Below, one piece after another: positions 11,106 through 22,964 of a DNA stretch of 64,000 nucleotides (its first letter is position 1; every line of letters starts with the position of its first letter). Below the pieces are notes generated by a model that was given only the letters and a program-made list of their open reading frames with translations, made no database searches and was not told the origin of the DNA. The DNA comes from Mesorhabditis belari (taxonomy: Eukaryota; Nematoda; Chromadorea; Rhabditida; Rhabditidae), in assembly GCA_958450365.1 (NCBI GenBank), contig CAUEEP010000733.1, positions 806,001 through 870,000 on the forward strand, written 5' to 3'. The translations under genes were made by a program, and so were the position numbers.

Positions 11106-13842
11106 TTAACTATTAAAATCCAAAGTGAGAAGATGAAACGAGCCAAAAAGTGTCAACGAAAAGAAAGTCGGCGAAATTTTAGTCATTGTTTCCAATGTGC
11201 TAGAAACATCGATTCTAGTGGTTTTGAAAGTCGTTTTATCCAAATTCTTTCGACATTTCTTTACATCAGAGAAAAGATATTGAGATTTTCGCTGAACTCG
11301 AGCTGCCTCATTTGCCATTGATGCTGTGGCATTAAGTCGAATCGATGCTTTGTACAGCGGCCACTCATCGGGCAGATAACAAAACTGAAAGCTTGATTTG
11401 TCCGACTTTTAATTCCACCTCTTTCAAGATTTCAAAGTATCAATCGCCAGCATTTCTTCTAAAATTTCTAAAACAAATCAACTTTTGTAAACGACCGTAA
11501 TCTTGACTTCAGTTTTTCTCCAATCCTTTTTTGATCAGACTTTTAGGGTTCAAGAGGATACTAAAGGATACAAAAAGTATAGTTTTGCTAGAAACTATGG
11601 AAAGCTAAAACTAGTGATCCCACAGTGATTGCCTTTGCCGGAGGACCGGCTATGAGTTGTGGAGGAAAATCAAGCGGGTTTTTCGGTGATGGAAGAAATT
11701 CTTGCCTATAATTCTTACATTATCGAAAACAAAAAGTTAAAAACCTAAAAATTGTCTCATCTTTCTCATTCAAAAACTCGGCAACAATTGTGCCATCAAG
11801 CAAGGTAACTTCTCCAGTAAAGGTCGTCAGTTGATCTTCTAGAAATTCGCTTAGAAAAGCGATTTGATTTGTTTACCACAAAACACATGTCTCCACATAA
11901 AATAATCTTGAGTTATTTGGTGGGAAGGGTTCATGTATCCGGTTGTAGTGAGAGTTAGTTGACCCTCGCACAGAGATTGAGTCACGTTTTTCCAATCTGA
12001 ACTAGCCTAGATAAGTTTAGACTAGTTTTTAAAGTTTAACCTTTAAACTTTAAAACTTAAACTGGTTCTCCAGTTTAAAACTAGAGTGTTTTCCTCTCGA
12101 GTAATTGCTCAAATTTGCATATGCAACTTTTACTTGATTAATTAACGTTTATGTTCAAATAACTCGAGTAATCCTCTTTAGACGTCGAGGAAATTGAATA
12201 ATTGAATTGAAATTGAACGAGTAATTGAAGATCTTTACACTTGATTTCCTAAGAAAACTGTTCAACAGCTGACTATCTTTAAAAGAGTCGTATATAAGAC
12301 GGCGCTTGTGATTTTTGCAAGAATTTTTGTAAAAATGCGGTAATTCTTTTCCAAGTATGCGTTTTAAACAACTGAATATCTTTAAAAAGCGTTTTAAACA
12401 GCTGAATATCGTTTTAAAAAACGCATTACTCTCAAGGAACACAGCAAATGCAAATGCAAATTTGAACATGCAAATTTGACTTGCAAATTTGAAACGAAAA
12501 CTGACAGACAATAAAAAGCAAGGTAATGTTTATAAGAAAAAGCTGTTTCAGGTGATTAAATAGCTAGATTAAGGTCGAAATTTGCAAGCTTTTAACAAAG
12601 TCTTTTAACATTAATCCTATAAAACATGTACCTAAACCTTTTGAGATTGTAGAGCTCAAGGAAAGTTGCTGCTTTTCAGTGTTCTAGCACAGAATTGATG
12701 CTCTTTTTACCGTCGTCTCCAATTGAGATCTTCTCGATCAGAACTGATGGAGCACAGTCGTTATTTGGGAGAACGAAGGTGTAGATGTTATTCTCGAGAA
12801 TCTGCTCAATAAAGGGTTCAGTCTCGCTGAATTTGAACTTTAAAGAGAAGAATTAGAGATTTACAACTTGATTATCAGCAACTGGTTTAGAGGAGAGAAA
12901 ACTGAAATTTGTTAGATTATTGAATTAAGAAAGCTGTAAGTTCATTGAATTAAATATCAAAATCTAACCATTTCCTGAAAGCATTTGATATTCGCATTGT
13001 GATTGTGGGTTTTCCTAAACTCATTCTACAACCATTAGCGCTAAAAGGTACCTGTGAAAACTTCTTCAAAACATATAAATCACTCTCCAGTGTGAGTGTA
13101 ACCAATCGTTGGTGGCCAGAAAATGAATCGATCACGAACTCGTATGGTGGCTCGGGAGTGTTAACAAAGTGAATGTCATCTAAAAGGAGAGAATCTTTAC
13201 AACTTCTAGAAGCTTCACATGGTGCTTCAGAGCTGACAATCATCAGTGAGCTATTCACGGCGAACTCTCGGCCAATCGGATCATTGATATCCCATAAAAT
13301 CGTGAAACTGTACTCTTCCACAAGCTTGTAACAAGACCAAAGCTTTGTTCTAAGGTTTATTTTTCATTTTAGCTTTGTAAGTGATGATTTGTTTAAGCCA
13401 AATCTGAGATTTAGCTGAAAGCAACTCGGATCAAGTCGAAGAAATTGAAAACTCACTGCCAAGAAAAACAGTTTTGCCAATCATCCTGTTCGTCGTTGAT
13501 TATCAGTAAAGGATATTGACCACAGTCCTAAAAAAACGAAATTCAATGAGTTCAATGAATTCAATGATTTCCTCGTAATTACCTCTTTATCGCAAAAAGA
13601 ACTGAGATAAAAAAAGTTGACCCCGTCGGCAGTTGCCGTCACACAATACGGAATTCCTTGGGCTAAAATTATCAAAAATCCGATATTCACCCAAAACACA
13701 TACCTGCTGAATCGTACAATTTATATCCAGGGATAGTTATACTGTCGGTGAATTGAAAAAACTGCGTACAAAGTGGACTCATCATTGCTTTTAATGTTAA
13801 AACGAATTGGTGGAAAAGCAAGATGTTTTTTGGGAACTTCAT
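11106..13842 (-). CDS. CUB-like (DUF141) secreted protein, single unit
   Basis: Starts MKFPKNILLFHQFVLTLK, a hydrophobic leader, followed by the unit opening PLCTQFFQFTDSITIPGY. Then come GIPYCVTATADGVNFFYLSS, DCGQYPLLIINDEQDDWQNC, and a long exon (13321-12950) with SFTILWDINDPIGREFAVNS. Next is an exon with SETEPFIEQILENNIYTFVL, ending at a GACGACG|gtaaaa donor near 12702. After a roughly 700-bp intron the protein continues DWKNVTQSLCEGQLTLTTTG, EFLEDQLTTFTGEVTLLDGT and a final exon ending at 11106 with a hydrophobic tail (SPTFFSLTLFGSFHLLTL) that may be a membrane or GPI signal. Segment order matches the units at 1-4.9 kb. Function unknown; secreted or surface-anchored by inference. Confidence 0.65.
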
Positions 13843-14097
13843 TTCAAAGTGTAAAGAAAAAAAGGGAAAATCTGAAGAATAGTATTTGGTTTTTGAAACG
13901 TGACTTCTAAAAACTCGTGATTATTCTTAAGCCTTAGTTGTTTTATACAGAAAGATAAGAACGACGTTAATAATCCTTTGATTCTTTGACTTTTCCACGA
14001 AAATCTACGTGCTGAGAATAGTGAAGCTTTTGAAATGAAGCTTTCAAGATTTCAGTTTTACAATTGACGCTTTATAAACAGAAATTTACCCTTACAA

Positions 14098-14318
14098 TGG
14101 ACAATGAAATAGCATATTTGAAAAAACACTTTCGCACTTTCGCGCGTCTGTAACTCCCTTGTCTTTACCGTATTTGTAAATATTAATATTACCATTGTGT
14201 AGCCCTTAAAAAGAGCTTTCAGAAAATGTATAACACTAATAGTTTAAACTCAAAGACAAGGGAGTTACAGACGCGTGAAAGTGACGATCGTTTTTCAAAT
14301 ATCATATTTCATTGTCCA
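14098..14318. mobile_element. Fold-back element
   Basis: Inverted arms of about 66 bases (about 14098-14165 and 14253-14318) sharing GTCTGTAACTCCCTTGTCTT and its complement, around an 85-base spacer. Ends start TGGACAATGAAAT. Non-coding. Confidence 0.75.
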
Positions 14319-14465
14319 GTACTGTATCTGTATATCTTGTATTTCTATTTTTCTGCCTGAGAACTTTAATTTATTGTTTCAATGTGTACAATAACCATTT
14401 GAATATTAAATTGACAATTATTTCTAGAAAATTGCTGACAATTTTCAATTTCTGACAATGGACAT

Positions 14466-14710
14466 AAGCGGAAAGGATTGGTTTTTTTTTCGATATGATC
14501 CATTTTATCTAGCTTATATATACTATATGGCAATTAAGCTGACCCGGCGGTAGGCAAAGCCGAGCGTGATCGGACACTGGTCGGCATCACACTCCGAAAC
14601 CTTGGTGCAGATAGCTGAGAGCGTAAATTTTATTGGTTTTGCTTTTGCTTGCTCAGCCTTCAGCCTTGCATTCAGCTTGGGGCGCTTTCGTGTAATATTT
14701 ACACACTTCA
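14466..14710 (-). pseudogene. Duplicated exon fragment of the first CUB-like gene
   Basis: Closely matches 4245-4490: exon 2 of the CUB-like gene plus both flanking introns. The copy reads AICTKVSECDADQCPITLGF where the parent reads AICTEISECDVDECPITLDF. A deletion removes the following LCSDD and the splice-donor area, and no other unit exons surround it. It is a detached, dead exon copy. Confidence 0.8.
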
Positions 14711-14843
14711 AATGTCCAAATACACACTTCAAAAAGCATACTGAAGATAGTAAAGCTTTATTTCAAGATTGCAATTTTACAATTGACGCTTTATAAACAG
14801 AAATTTACCCTTACTATTAGCATGTGAATACTATTTTAATTTA

Positions 14844-15036
14844 CTATGAATAGTAAAGTAAAATAGTATAGTAAAACTCGTGATTATCTTAAGAATATCT
14901 TAAGAATATCTTTAGATTATCTTAAGATTATCTTTAGATTATCTTTAGATTATCTTAAGATTATCGAAAGATTATCTTTAGATTATCTAAAGATAATCAC
15001 GAGTTTTACTATACTATTTTACTTTACTATTCATAG
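14844..15036. mobile_element. Palindromic element with internal ATTATCTTTAG repeats
   Basis: Outer arms of about 45 bases (CTATGAATAGTAAAGTAAAA and complement) enclose about eight imperfect copies of an 11-12-base unit, ATTATCTTTAG or ATTATCTTAAG. The whole can fold into one long hairpin. Confidence 0.75.
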
Positions 15037-15093
15037 ACTAGAAAAAGAAATCGATATGATCTCAACATCCACTTGCACGAGAAAGCGATCCGA

Positions 15094-17600
15094 TTAGAAG
15101 AATTTCAATTTCTTCATGCAAATACACACTTCAAAAAGCACAAAAATAAAAACAAAAACGTATGGTTGAGGCAAAGAAACTTTAGTGACAGGCGTTATCG
15201 TAACCTCTTGAAAAATTTGAGATCTTTGCACTTTTAGACTCATAAAAAGAACGATTTTATAGCCAGCATCAAAAGCGACATATTTTTCCCAATCCACCTG
15301 CAATTTTCTTCATAGACTTGTCTAACTTTAGAATTCTCACTGAAACGCCTCTCACATCCGAGATGGAAAACTTTCTGGGAAGCGGAGTCACACCATCGAA
15401 ATGAAAATGTTGGTCCTCACCACTGAAAAATGACTGGATGACTTAGTTTGTTTTTATGACAGTAGGAGAGACTCTAGAAGGCTTTTAACCAGATTCAGAA
15501 GTCAGTTAGTCAAAAGATAAGCCAGGTGTACTCTAAGGTTGACATAAACTTATGTAATTACTTGGAAATTAAAATCAATAGCTATCTATAAATTCTCGAG
15601 TGCCGTTTAGGTTAAAGGAATCGAATCTACAACAACCTATCGGTGAAAAACTGCAATTTCAAATTGGCAGGCCCAATCGAGATGATCTCAACGTCCACTT
15701 GCACGAGAAACCGATCTGAATAGAAGAATTGTCATGCCTCAGAATAGGGACTCGTAAGAGAAGCAAAATAACCAAAGATAACCCCACAACATGTGATATT
15801 TCGTGTCATCGTGCCTGATGATGCGTCAAAGTTATTACGGGGACATTCCCAAGCATTTTGATATCCTTGAGAAGTTATCAAAGTTTCCCCAGAGCACAGT
15901 TCTTGTTGTCTTGTTTGACCGATCACTAAAATGATTAAATACTTGAAAAAAGTACTTATAAGATTCTAGATAAAGAAATTCAATGATCAAATTCGTTATT
16001 AAACGCTATTTCTTTGCCTTCTACCCCTTTTGAGATCAAGAATTGGATTGATTACCGTAAATACTGTAATAGTACCCCACCCCCCGCTCTCGTACAGTCG
16101 CGTAGTCGCATAAGTTTTTTAGTATTTCATTTTTTTCAAAGCGCCTGTACTTTCAAAAAATGCGTTTTGGTATCAAAAAATAGCTGAAATTCAGGGCTAT
16201 TTTTGTGATACCTAAGCGCAAAATAGTAGCATAAACCAGTGTCGAGAAAAAATCGTCCAAAACTAGACTACGCAACACTCCGCACCGTCATTATGGGGAT
16301 GGGGTACTATTACAGTATTTACGGTAGGTTGATCTGTCAAATGATAAACCCCGATCCGAAGAGTTGAACCCCTCTCTAATTAAATTTACTGTATTTGATA
16401 AACTTAAATTTTGTGTAGTAATGCATTTCGACTTTTGGAGAGCAACCAGCTGGAACGTGAAAACTGTAAAGGGTCGAGGTAAGGAATTGAGGGACAAATC
16501 GATCCTCGTCTCTAAATTTACAATATTGTTTTATTGAATAGATGCATCTACGAAATTAAGCAGAAAATAAACAATGCAATGCATTTAAACCTGAAAGTGC
16601 CGAGCAATCTCTTCGGATATTTCTTGGTCAACGTTGGCGCTCCACTCACAAATTCATATTCACAACCGGCACCCCGTCGACCCTTGAAAGTAAAGTAAAG
16701 TAAAGTCCTAGAACAAGTATTGCTTATATTGCTTACATTTCGAAAACTCTCCAACACGTGGCTGTCTCTTGTATTCACCGTTCCTGCAATGGAAATCCAT
16801 GAATTTCGATTTTGTGCCGGAAAGATGAAACCCAAACGGCTGTCATCTATATTTCGTCCATAGCCGGGAACAAGCATAAAGGTGGCTTTTGACATAGCAT
16901 CGTCAATTCCTAAATGCAAAGTAAACATTGTACTCACTGAAATAATTACCCCTTTTAAACTGAAATCCAGCTTTTTGAAATGATTTTTGAAATGATTACA
17001 CTAATTTCTAATACAAAAAAAAGCTTTTTGACTATTCCATTTTCAGAAGAACACCTGCATCGATTGCTCGAAAAGAAATCGCTTTGTTATCCCCGGGAAT
17101 GACTTCATTCAAATGCAAATAGATAAGCGTTGAATTGACAAGCAACTCCTGAGTCAGAATCGCGTTTTCACCAAGCAATTCTCTGAATTAAAAAGATATC
17201 AAATAACAAGAGATAATCACAATTTCGTGTAGTTGTTCCACTCCCACTCGCGGCCATTAATCATGAACTGTGAAGCGGATGCACAAATCTCCTAAACAGT
17301 CATGCACCAAGAGCAAAAGTTTTCAGTTACCACTTGGGTTTTGTTGCAAATTATGGCAACTGTGATGAGAATTGAGCAACTGTTGGAGATATTACAAGTC
17401 ACACAGATAAATTCGCCAACACCTGAAAGGGAATATTCTGCTTTAGGATTATGAATCTTCAAAAATCTATTCTGCTTTAGGATTATGAATCTTTAAAATA
17501 CGGACTGTAAGTAATTGCATCGATGTTTACTGCTTGAAAAACTCCGTGCGGTTCATCGACTGTCAATTCGTAGGGACTGCAAATGTGACAACATTTTTAA
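15094..17600 (-). CDS. CUB-like (DUF141) protein unit
   Basis: Exons in order: SPYELTVDEPHGVFQAVNID (about 17576-17512), GVGEFICVTCNISNSCSILI, SASQFMINGREWEWNNYT, ELLGENAILTQELLVNSTLI, GIDDAMSKATFMLVPGYGRN, GCEYEFVSGAPTLTKKYP, DEDRFVPQFLTSTLYSFHVP followed by AGCSP, then QELCSGETLITSQGYQNAWE, DRFLVQVDVEIISIGPAN, and a last exon (15303-15094). The last exon ends with a strongly hydrophobic stretch YVFVFIFVLFEVCICM, a possible C-terminal anchor. The opening exon has no signal peptide of its own, so this is either a second unit of the gene to its right or has an undetected first exon. An exon-sized block, LVQVDVEIIS, is duplicated around the stop codon (see findings). Confidence 0.6.
16053..16326. 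mobile_element. TACCGTAAATAC miniature element, full copy
   Basis: About 274 bases with terminal repeats TACCGTAAATACTGTAAT and complement. The interior holds the family core: ATTTCAGCTATTTTTTGA, TAAACCAGTGTCGAGAAA and CGCACCGTCATTATGGGG. Sits within an intron of the CUB-like unit. Confidence 0.9.
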
Positions 17601-17660
17601 AGAGTACAAATGGTTTAAAGTTATCCCGAAGTTATCCAGAACCTTCTGGATTCAGAGACT

Positions 17661-20600
17661 TTTATGGACCTGCAGTAAAGCCTGGTTTGAGCTGGTTTGA
17701 GCTCGAAAAATGCCGTTTAGCACAAGTCTGTATCAAACCTAGAACACTACCCTTTATCAACTCTAGAATCCACCTCTTATCCTCGCATTTCATATCCTCG
17801 GCCTGCAACGGTAACACTTTCAAGAGAACCATAAAACCAAAGCGGCTACCATTTGTCTCTTTGGTTGTTAGATCGAACTGAAATCTTTCAAGTTGTCCAA
17901 TCAGATCTCAAATCTTTTCTAAAAACCCAAAACTTTGCAATTACATTCTTTTACCTTTATACAATCAGCCAGAACAGAAATCTCGTTGCTTGGCATCTCG
18001 GTGAATCTAATTTCAGTAACTTTTGCAAACAACTTGAGCTCACTTTTCGTCATAGACCGGTATTTTATCTTTGGGGAGAGGCGAATTGCAGTAGTATATC
18101 GGGGATCTGAGTTGATCAGTCAAATGATAAACCCGGATCCGAAGAGTTGAACCCTTCTCCATTTGAAGGAACTCGATAGAAACTCTTCTTGCTTGTGACT
18201 GAATTCGAAAAGTTTACACTTTGGCTAAGAATGTTTACAAGACCCGGCGTATGCCGATTGTAGTAATTCACGTCGATTTGTGGTTGTTTAGGAAGAATAT
18301 TTGGATCATCGAAATGCCATGGATAGAAAAATGAACTGACGAGTGGCCAATCGAGTCCCGATTGTGATGAATATGAAAGTAAACATTTTACAATTATTTT
18401 AGTCTACTCTTGACTCTCTTTGGTATTTAATATTGCATAATAAGTTTCCCCAAACATTCAGATACTGTTAAAAATACTTAAAGCTTTTGAAAAAGGGCAA
18501 AAATGTTTACCAAGGAGGGTATTCGAATCAACGGCAAAAAGTGGGAGAGGTTTGGTGAGTGCCCTTTGGTTTGGTTTGGTTTGGTTTGGCATAGGTTTGG
18601 CGAGTGCCCTTTTTTGGTTTGGTTTGGTTTGGTTTGGCATAGTTTTGGTTGGTTTGGTTTGGTTTGGCATAGTTTTGGTTGGCTTGGTTTGGTTTGGCAT
18701 AGGCTTGGTGAGTGCTCTCACTATCCACTAGACTACTGGGGTGCTGGCAAGGGGAAGGGTGGAAGGCCAACCTCGCTCACCCGTTTCCCGAGTAGATGCC
18801 CAAACTTGCAGCGCGTTTTTCTCGAAAACTAAGACTTCTCCGGAAGCGCCATCGTGATCACCGTATTCGACTTGCTTGTGTTTGTCCCTCATTTTGATGC
18901 CGAAATGTCACGGTCACTTCTGATCGCTCCCTTGACATTTCCAAGTCAATGAGTCGATGGGAATGCAAATGGTTGATGCCCGAGAACCCGAGAACTGCTT
19001 GAACCGATAGCCTAACGCTTACCGTTCAAACCCTCTACCAATGAGCTACACGCGACATGTTTTTCAATGTCGCCAAGATCTTATGTCTTACTGAACCTAA
19101 ATTATTTACCCGATGACTTAGTTCTTACTATAGTTGCTGTTAGCCGCTGTGTTAAACAGTAGACAGAATGAGCAACTCGTTTCGGTCCAAATTGTGCCCA
19201 CTGAAGTACGAAAAGACAGCACATCTTCATATAACAATCTAAAAAAAATCACAGAATAAGAATGATCGTTAGACTCGTAAACAATTGAATTTGTTAATCC
19301 TTGTAAGCTGTTAATTCACTTGTAAGCTGTTAATTTGTTAATTCACTTAATTTCTCTTACTTGAAAGGCCATTTGTTATTGATTTTCGATGAAGAAAGTC
19401 CAGGATCTGAGCCATACGAGAAAAGGTATTCATTGTTAGCAAGACAAGATAAATCAACCTATATAATTGATGAATAACGGATCATTTATAAGAACTTTTC
19501 AATTACTTCGTAATTTTCACATTGATTATCACCTTGATTCCCAATTTTCACTCCAACAAGTGGACCTGTAGAGTAAAATCTGAAAGAGACTTTGAAACGA
19601 AAAAGAAATGATCGACAGACTCGTAAACAATCGGATTCGCAACAATGATTGCAATTCGATCTTTATCAACCACAATATTGTCATAGCTGTCTTTGTTATC
19701 CTGTTAACGGAATTCTTTTTTTGAGCTCTAGATGAAAGCTAATCAATTAGCTAACAAACCTTGTAATTTTGAAATCCAGTTACCAAGACAATTGCCTTTT
19801 TTGACTCTAAAATTGACCTAATTGAACTAATTGACCTAATTGAACTAATTGACCTAATTGACCTAATTGACCTAATTAGGTCATATTTGAATAAACTCTA
19901 ATTCTTGATCTGATTTCCTTTACAGTATTATTTGAATCAAAATCGAACCGTTAACCCATTGCCGAACACGAAACGAGATGGCATACTCGGTGGAGTTTTG
20001 TTGCAAATCAAAAACCACAAGACTTTTCTGATTGTTGACCGTCCACGAACAGCTATACAATGCTTTGCCCAATCCACTCAAATAGGGCCTAATTTTCGGT
20101 TTTTCACTTTTAATTTAGCGCTTTTTCTACCTCAACTCTTTACATCCATCTTTGCTCAAAACGTTTCCGTTCACGCTAAATGGAAGAGCATCAGCACAAA
20201 GCAAGATTGAAGTTTTCTGGAAAATTGGTGTTTTGGGAAGGATGATAGAATGTTTTTCTTGATTTCAACGTTTCTTAGAAAAGAGTTAGCCACAAATCAG
20301 CTTGAAACAAAATTGAAATTATGTGCTTCAGCAAAAAAAAGTAATAAAACTACTGTAGCTTTTTATGAAACTAGTATGAAATAGTATATTATATGAACTA
20401 GTATAGTAACTAGTATAGTATATGAAACTAGTCCTTTTAACGAACAAATTGCTAACTTTTGTTTCGTCAGGAATCACCGGTGCTTGCGAGCAGTCTCGCT
20501 TTGAGAAATCGATCAGAAAATCAACGTTTTCACTCGTGATTACGTGGATTGCCTAGAAATCTTTGTACTTTGTAAACTTTTTATTATAAATAAGCTGATG

Positions 20601-20879
20601 TCATCATTACAATGTGCTAGGTATTCATTTTCATTGCTCATTTCATGCAATTCGCGCATTTTTTCATAGAAACAATCTGATTTTCTTGAAATATTGTGTC
20701 AATAAACTAATAAACTATTCGGAAATTCCAAATTTCATCGATTTACTAAGAGTTTTTACTTGAAATCGCCGTAAATTGACTCCATGAATAGCAAAGGATG
20801 GATTTTCTTTGTTCAACTCAAAAGTCTTTGAAGTGACAAATGAAAAAATGAAAAGAAAGAGAATTCCTTCAAAAAACAT
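17661..20879 (-). CDS. CUB-like (DUF141) secreted protein
   Basis: First exon (20879 to about 20760) reads MFFEGILFLFIFSFVTSK, a clear signal peptide, then TFELNKENPSFAIHGVN. Then AIHVITSENVDFLIDFSK, LCADALPFSVNGNVLSKDGC and CSWTVNNQKSLVVFDLQQNS in the CSW segment. These are followed by DNKDSYDNIVVDKDRIAIIV, GPLVGVKIGNQGDNQCENY, CLANNEYLFSYGSDPGLS, DSGLDWPLVSSFFYPWHF, INSDPRYTTAIRLSPKIKYR and FDLTTKETNGSRFGFMVL. The last exon can run to a stop at 17661. Segment order follows the CUB-like plan but the middle is diverged, so exon joins here are tentative. Whether the unit to the left belongs to the same transcript is unresolved. Confidence 0.5.
18555..18715. repeat. GGTTT-based minisatellite
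   Basis: Repeats of GGTTTGGTTTGGTTTGGCAT with spacers, within an intron of the CUB-like gene. The ORFs it creates on either strand are composition artefacts. Confidence 0.85.
18985..19056 (-). other. tRNA-like sequence (pseudogene or SINE head)
   Basis: On the minus strand TAGCTCATTGG fits an A box and GGTTCAAGC partly fits a B box about 40 bases later. The acceptor stem does not pair and the anticodon loop lacks U33, so it is not a working tRNA. Confidence 0.3.
19805..19880. repeat. Short tandem repeat ATTGACCTA
   Basis: Imperfect copies of a 9-base unit (AATTGACCT/AATTGAACT) in an intron of the CUB-like gene. Confidence 0.7.
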
Positions 20880-21198
20880 ATAGAAAAACTAGGAATTTAG
20901 TTTTTTTGGTTTTGTTTGTTGGTGCTCTAGAAGGGAAAAAAGCTCGACGCTTCTCATGACTGCTTATCATTCATGTAATTCGCTCCAATCCTTGACTTAA
21001 CTAAGCGAAACTCGAGTTGAGGTATACGTGCCGAGAGAAATGATAAAATGTTGGCACAAGTGCAAAAGCTTTACTGATCATTTGTTCAATACGAGGGGAT
21101 ATGCAAAATGCAAAATTGTAGTTTGATTAGCAATTTTTTGCTAGATTTTAACATCTAGACATGATTTAGCTTAAAAGAGTAAAGATTTGCTTTGTGCT

Positions 21199-21516
21199 TA
21201 CCGTAAATACTGTAATATTACGCCACCCCCCTCGTACAGTCGCGTAGTCCGTAAATACTGTAATAGTACCCCCACCGCCCCCTCGTACAGTCGCGTAGTC
21301 GCAAATGTTTTTGAGTATTTCATTTTTTCAAAGCGCCCTTACTTTCAAAAAATGTGTCTTTGGTATGAAAAAATAGCCCTGAATTTCAGCTATTTTTTGA
21401 TGCCTAAACGCACATTGTAGCATAAACCAGTGTCGAGAAAAACTCGTTCAAACCTAGACTACGCAACGCTCCGCACCGTCATTATGGGGTGGGGTACTAT
21501 TACAGTATTTACGGTA
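21199..21516. mobile_element. TACCGTAAATAC element with internal end duplication
   Basis: Both terminal repeats are present. The left end is doubled: CCGTAAATACTGTAAT recurs about 50 bases in, followed again by CTCGTACAGTCGCGTAGTC. Remainder matches the family core. Confidence 0.85.
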
Positions 21517-21673
21517 GGTAATTAGAGTTTTTAAAGGACAAAAAGAGGAACCGCAATTAGTCCAACCGAGAAGTCCAACTAAAAACAAAAACAGAAAAAC
21601 AGAAATAACAGAAATAAATTGTGTTACTTGAAGGATTATTGGGGGACTTTCAAAGAAAAACATTTCAAACTAA
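21517..21673 (-). other. Fragment copied from the 37.4-kb locus
   Basis: Reverse complement matches 37361-37490 (both contain TTTCTTTGAAAGTCCCCCAA and ACTAATTGCGGTTCCTCTTT) with some insertions. It lies exactly between two miniature elements. Confidence 0.8.
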
Positions 21674-21864
21674 GGATTTTTAGTATTCCATTTCTCAAAG
21701 CGTCCGTACTTTCAAAAAATAGCCCTGAATTTCAGCTATTTTTTGATACCTAAGCGCGCATTGTAGCATAAACCAGTGTCGAGAAAAACTCGTTCAAAGT
21801 TAGACTACGCAACGCTCCGCACCGTCATTATGGGGATGGGGGTACTATTACAGTATTTATGGTA
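21674..21864. mobile_element. TACCGTAAATAC element, left end missing
   Basis: Retains the core and right terminal repeat (ending ACAGTATTTATGGTA); starts abruptly in the region AAGCGTCCGTACTTTC. Confidence 0.85.
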
Positions 21865-21985
21865 GAAATCAGGTACAACGATTGGCTGAGACTTTTCGTT
21901 TTTTTCGAGCGGTGGAATAAGATCAATAAAATTCTCCTTCACGTTCACTCGGTTTCAGTGCCGACAATGAGAATCATCGATTATT
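21865..21985 (+). pseudogene. Transposon-borne copy of a GT92 glycosyltransferase exon
   Basis: Encodes YNDWLRLFVFFERWNKINKI and LLHVHSVSVPTMRIIDYY, nearly the same as the exon at 35650-35524 of the GT92 gene (YNDWPRLFVFFEWWKRNKIN). The copy starts with the same GAAATCAGG intron junction that abuts a miniature element at the parent locus. The rest of the gene is absent. Confidence 0.9.
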
Positions 21986-22320
21986 ATATTACTTTGGTAT
22001 GAAAAAATAGCCCTGAATTTCAGCTATTTTTTCGATAACTATTGTAGCACTATAGCATATCGTAATACCTTTAATAGTAGCCCCTCCCCCCGAAAATGCC
22101 GGTCGGAGCATCGCGTAGTCTAACTTTAAATGCATTTTTCTCGCCACCCGTTTATGCTACAGTGTTCGTTTAAGTATTAAATGAAAGCTGAAATTCAGAG
22201 CTATTTTTTGATGCCTAAACGCGCATTGTAGCATAAACAAGTGTTGAGAAAAACGCGTTCAAAGCTAGACTACGCAACACTCCGCACCGTTATTACGGGC
22301 ACTATTACAATATTTACGGG
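21986..22320. mobile_element. Rearranged TACCGTAAATAC element
   Basis: Contains two partial cores in opposite orientation and ends ACAATATTTACGGG. Together with the three blocks to its left it forms one composite cluster. Confidence 0.75.
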
Positions 22321-22451
22321 ATGTGCTTATTTAAAGAGATATTCATATTTGAAGAATTTATCAGTGAACGCAAATAAATCATGAAATTCACTGCAAGCTT
22401 CTAGAAAGCTTATCGATAATCCCCGCAATCACCCCTGGCTTCGGTGATCGT

Positions 22452-22777
22452 TGAAGACTGTGCAGAAAAGGGTCATCCTCCATCTCTGCCTCCATCTCTG
22501 CCTCCATCTCTGCCTCCATCTCTGCCTCCATCTCTGCCTCCATCTCTGCCTCCATCTCTGCCTCCATCTCTGCCTCCATCTCTGCCTCCATCTCTGCATG
22601 AAACTCATTTTATCCTAAATTTGGAAGATAATTTGCTTTATTTATTGGACTTTGCCTAGAATACAATTCTTTTAAACAGACTCTAGTAGTTTTCAATATC
22701 AAGACAAAAAGCAAAGAAAACTAATCTGATTCCATCATCAGCTAGTCCAAAGATGACCCTTTTCTGCACAGTCTTAA
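22452..22777. repeat. Inverted repeat enclosing a 12-bp minisatellite
   Basis: Arms at about 22452-22480 and 22750-22777 share GACTGTGCAGAAAAGGGTCA and complement. Inside, CCTCCATCTCTG is repeated about ten times (22478-22598). The PPSL and EMEA ORFs on the two strands are products of the repeat. Confidence 0.85.
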
Positions 22778-22964
22778 TGAATCTGCTGAAATATAGCTCA
22801 TTTTGCATTAAAAGGGCTTTAATTATAACTCTAATTGAAATTAAAAGCAAATCAAGATCAAATCATTTATCTGATTTAATTTGTGTGCAAAGTTATTGAA
22901 TGATTTAACGTAATTGATATTCAAGGAATTAGTGGAAAAGTGATATTGATGTTCACATTGATTG

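Larger units (their letters stand above)
14042..14813. repeat. Direct repeats flanking a duplicated block
   Basis: A block of about 57 bases (14042-14099) containing ACAATTGACGCTTTATAAAC recurs at 14756-14813. Between the two copies lie a fold-back element and a copied CUB-like exon. Confidence 0.75.

Noticed and set aside
18458..18832. ORFs rich in NQTKPT and WFGLVWH
   Set aside because: Minisatellite composition on both strands; inside an intron of a CUB-like gene.
22388..22659. PPSLPPSL and EMEAEMEA ORFs
   Set aside because: Products of a 12-bp minisatellite read on opposite strands; no splice context.
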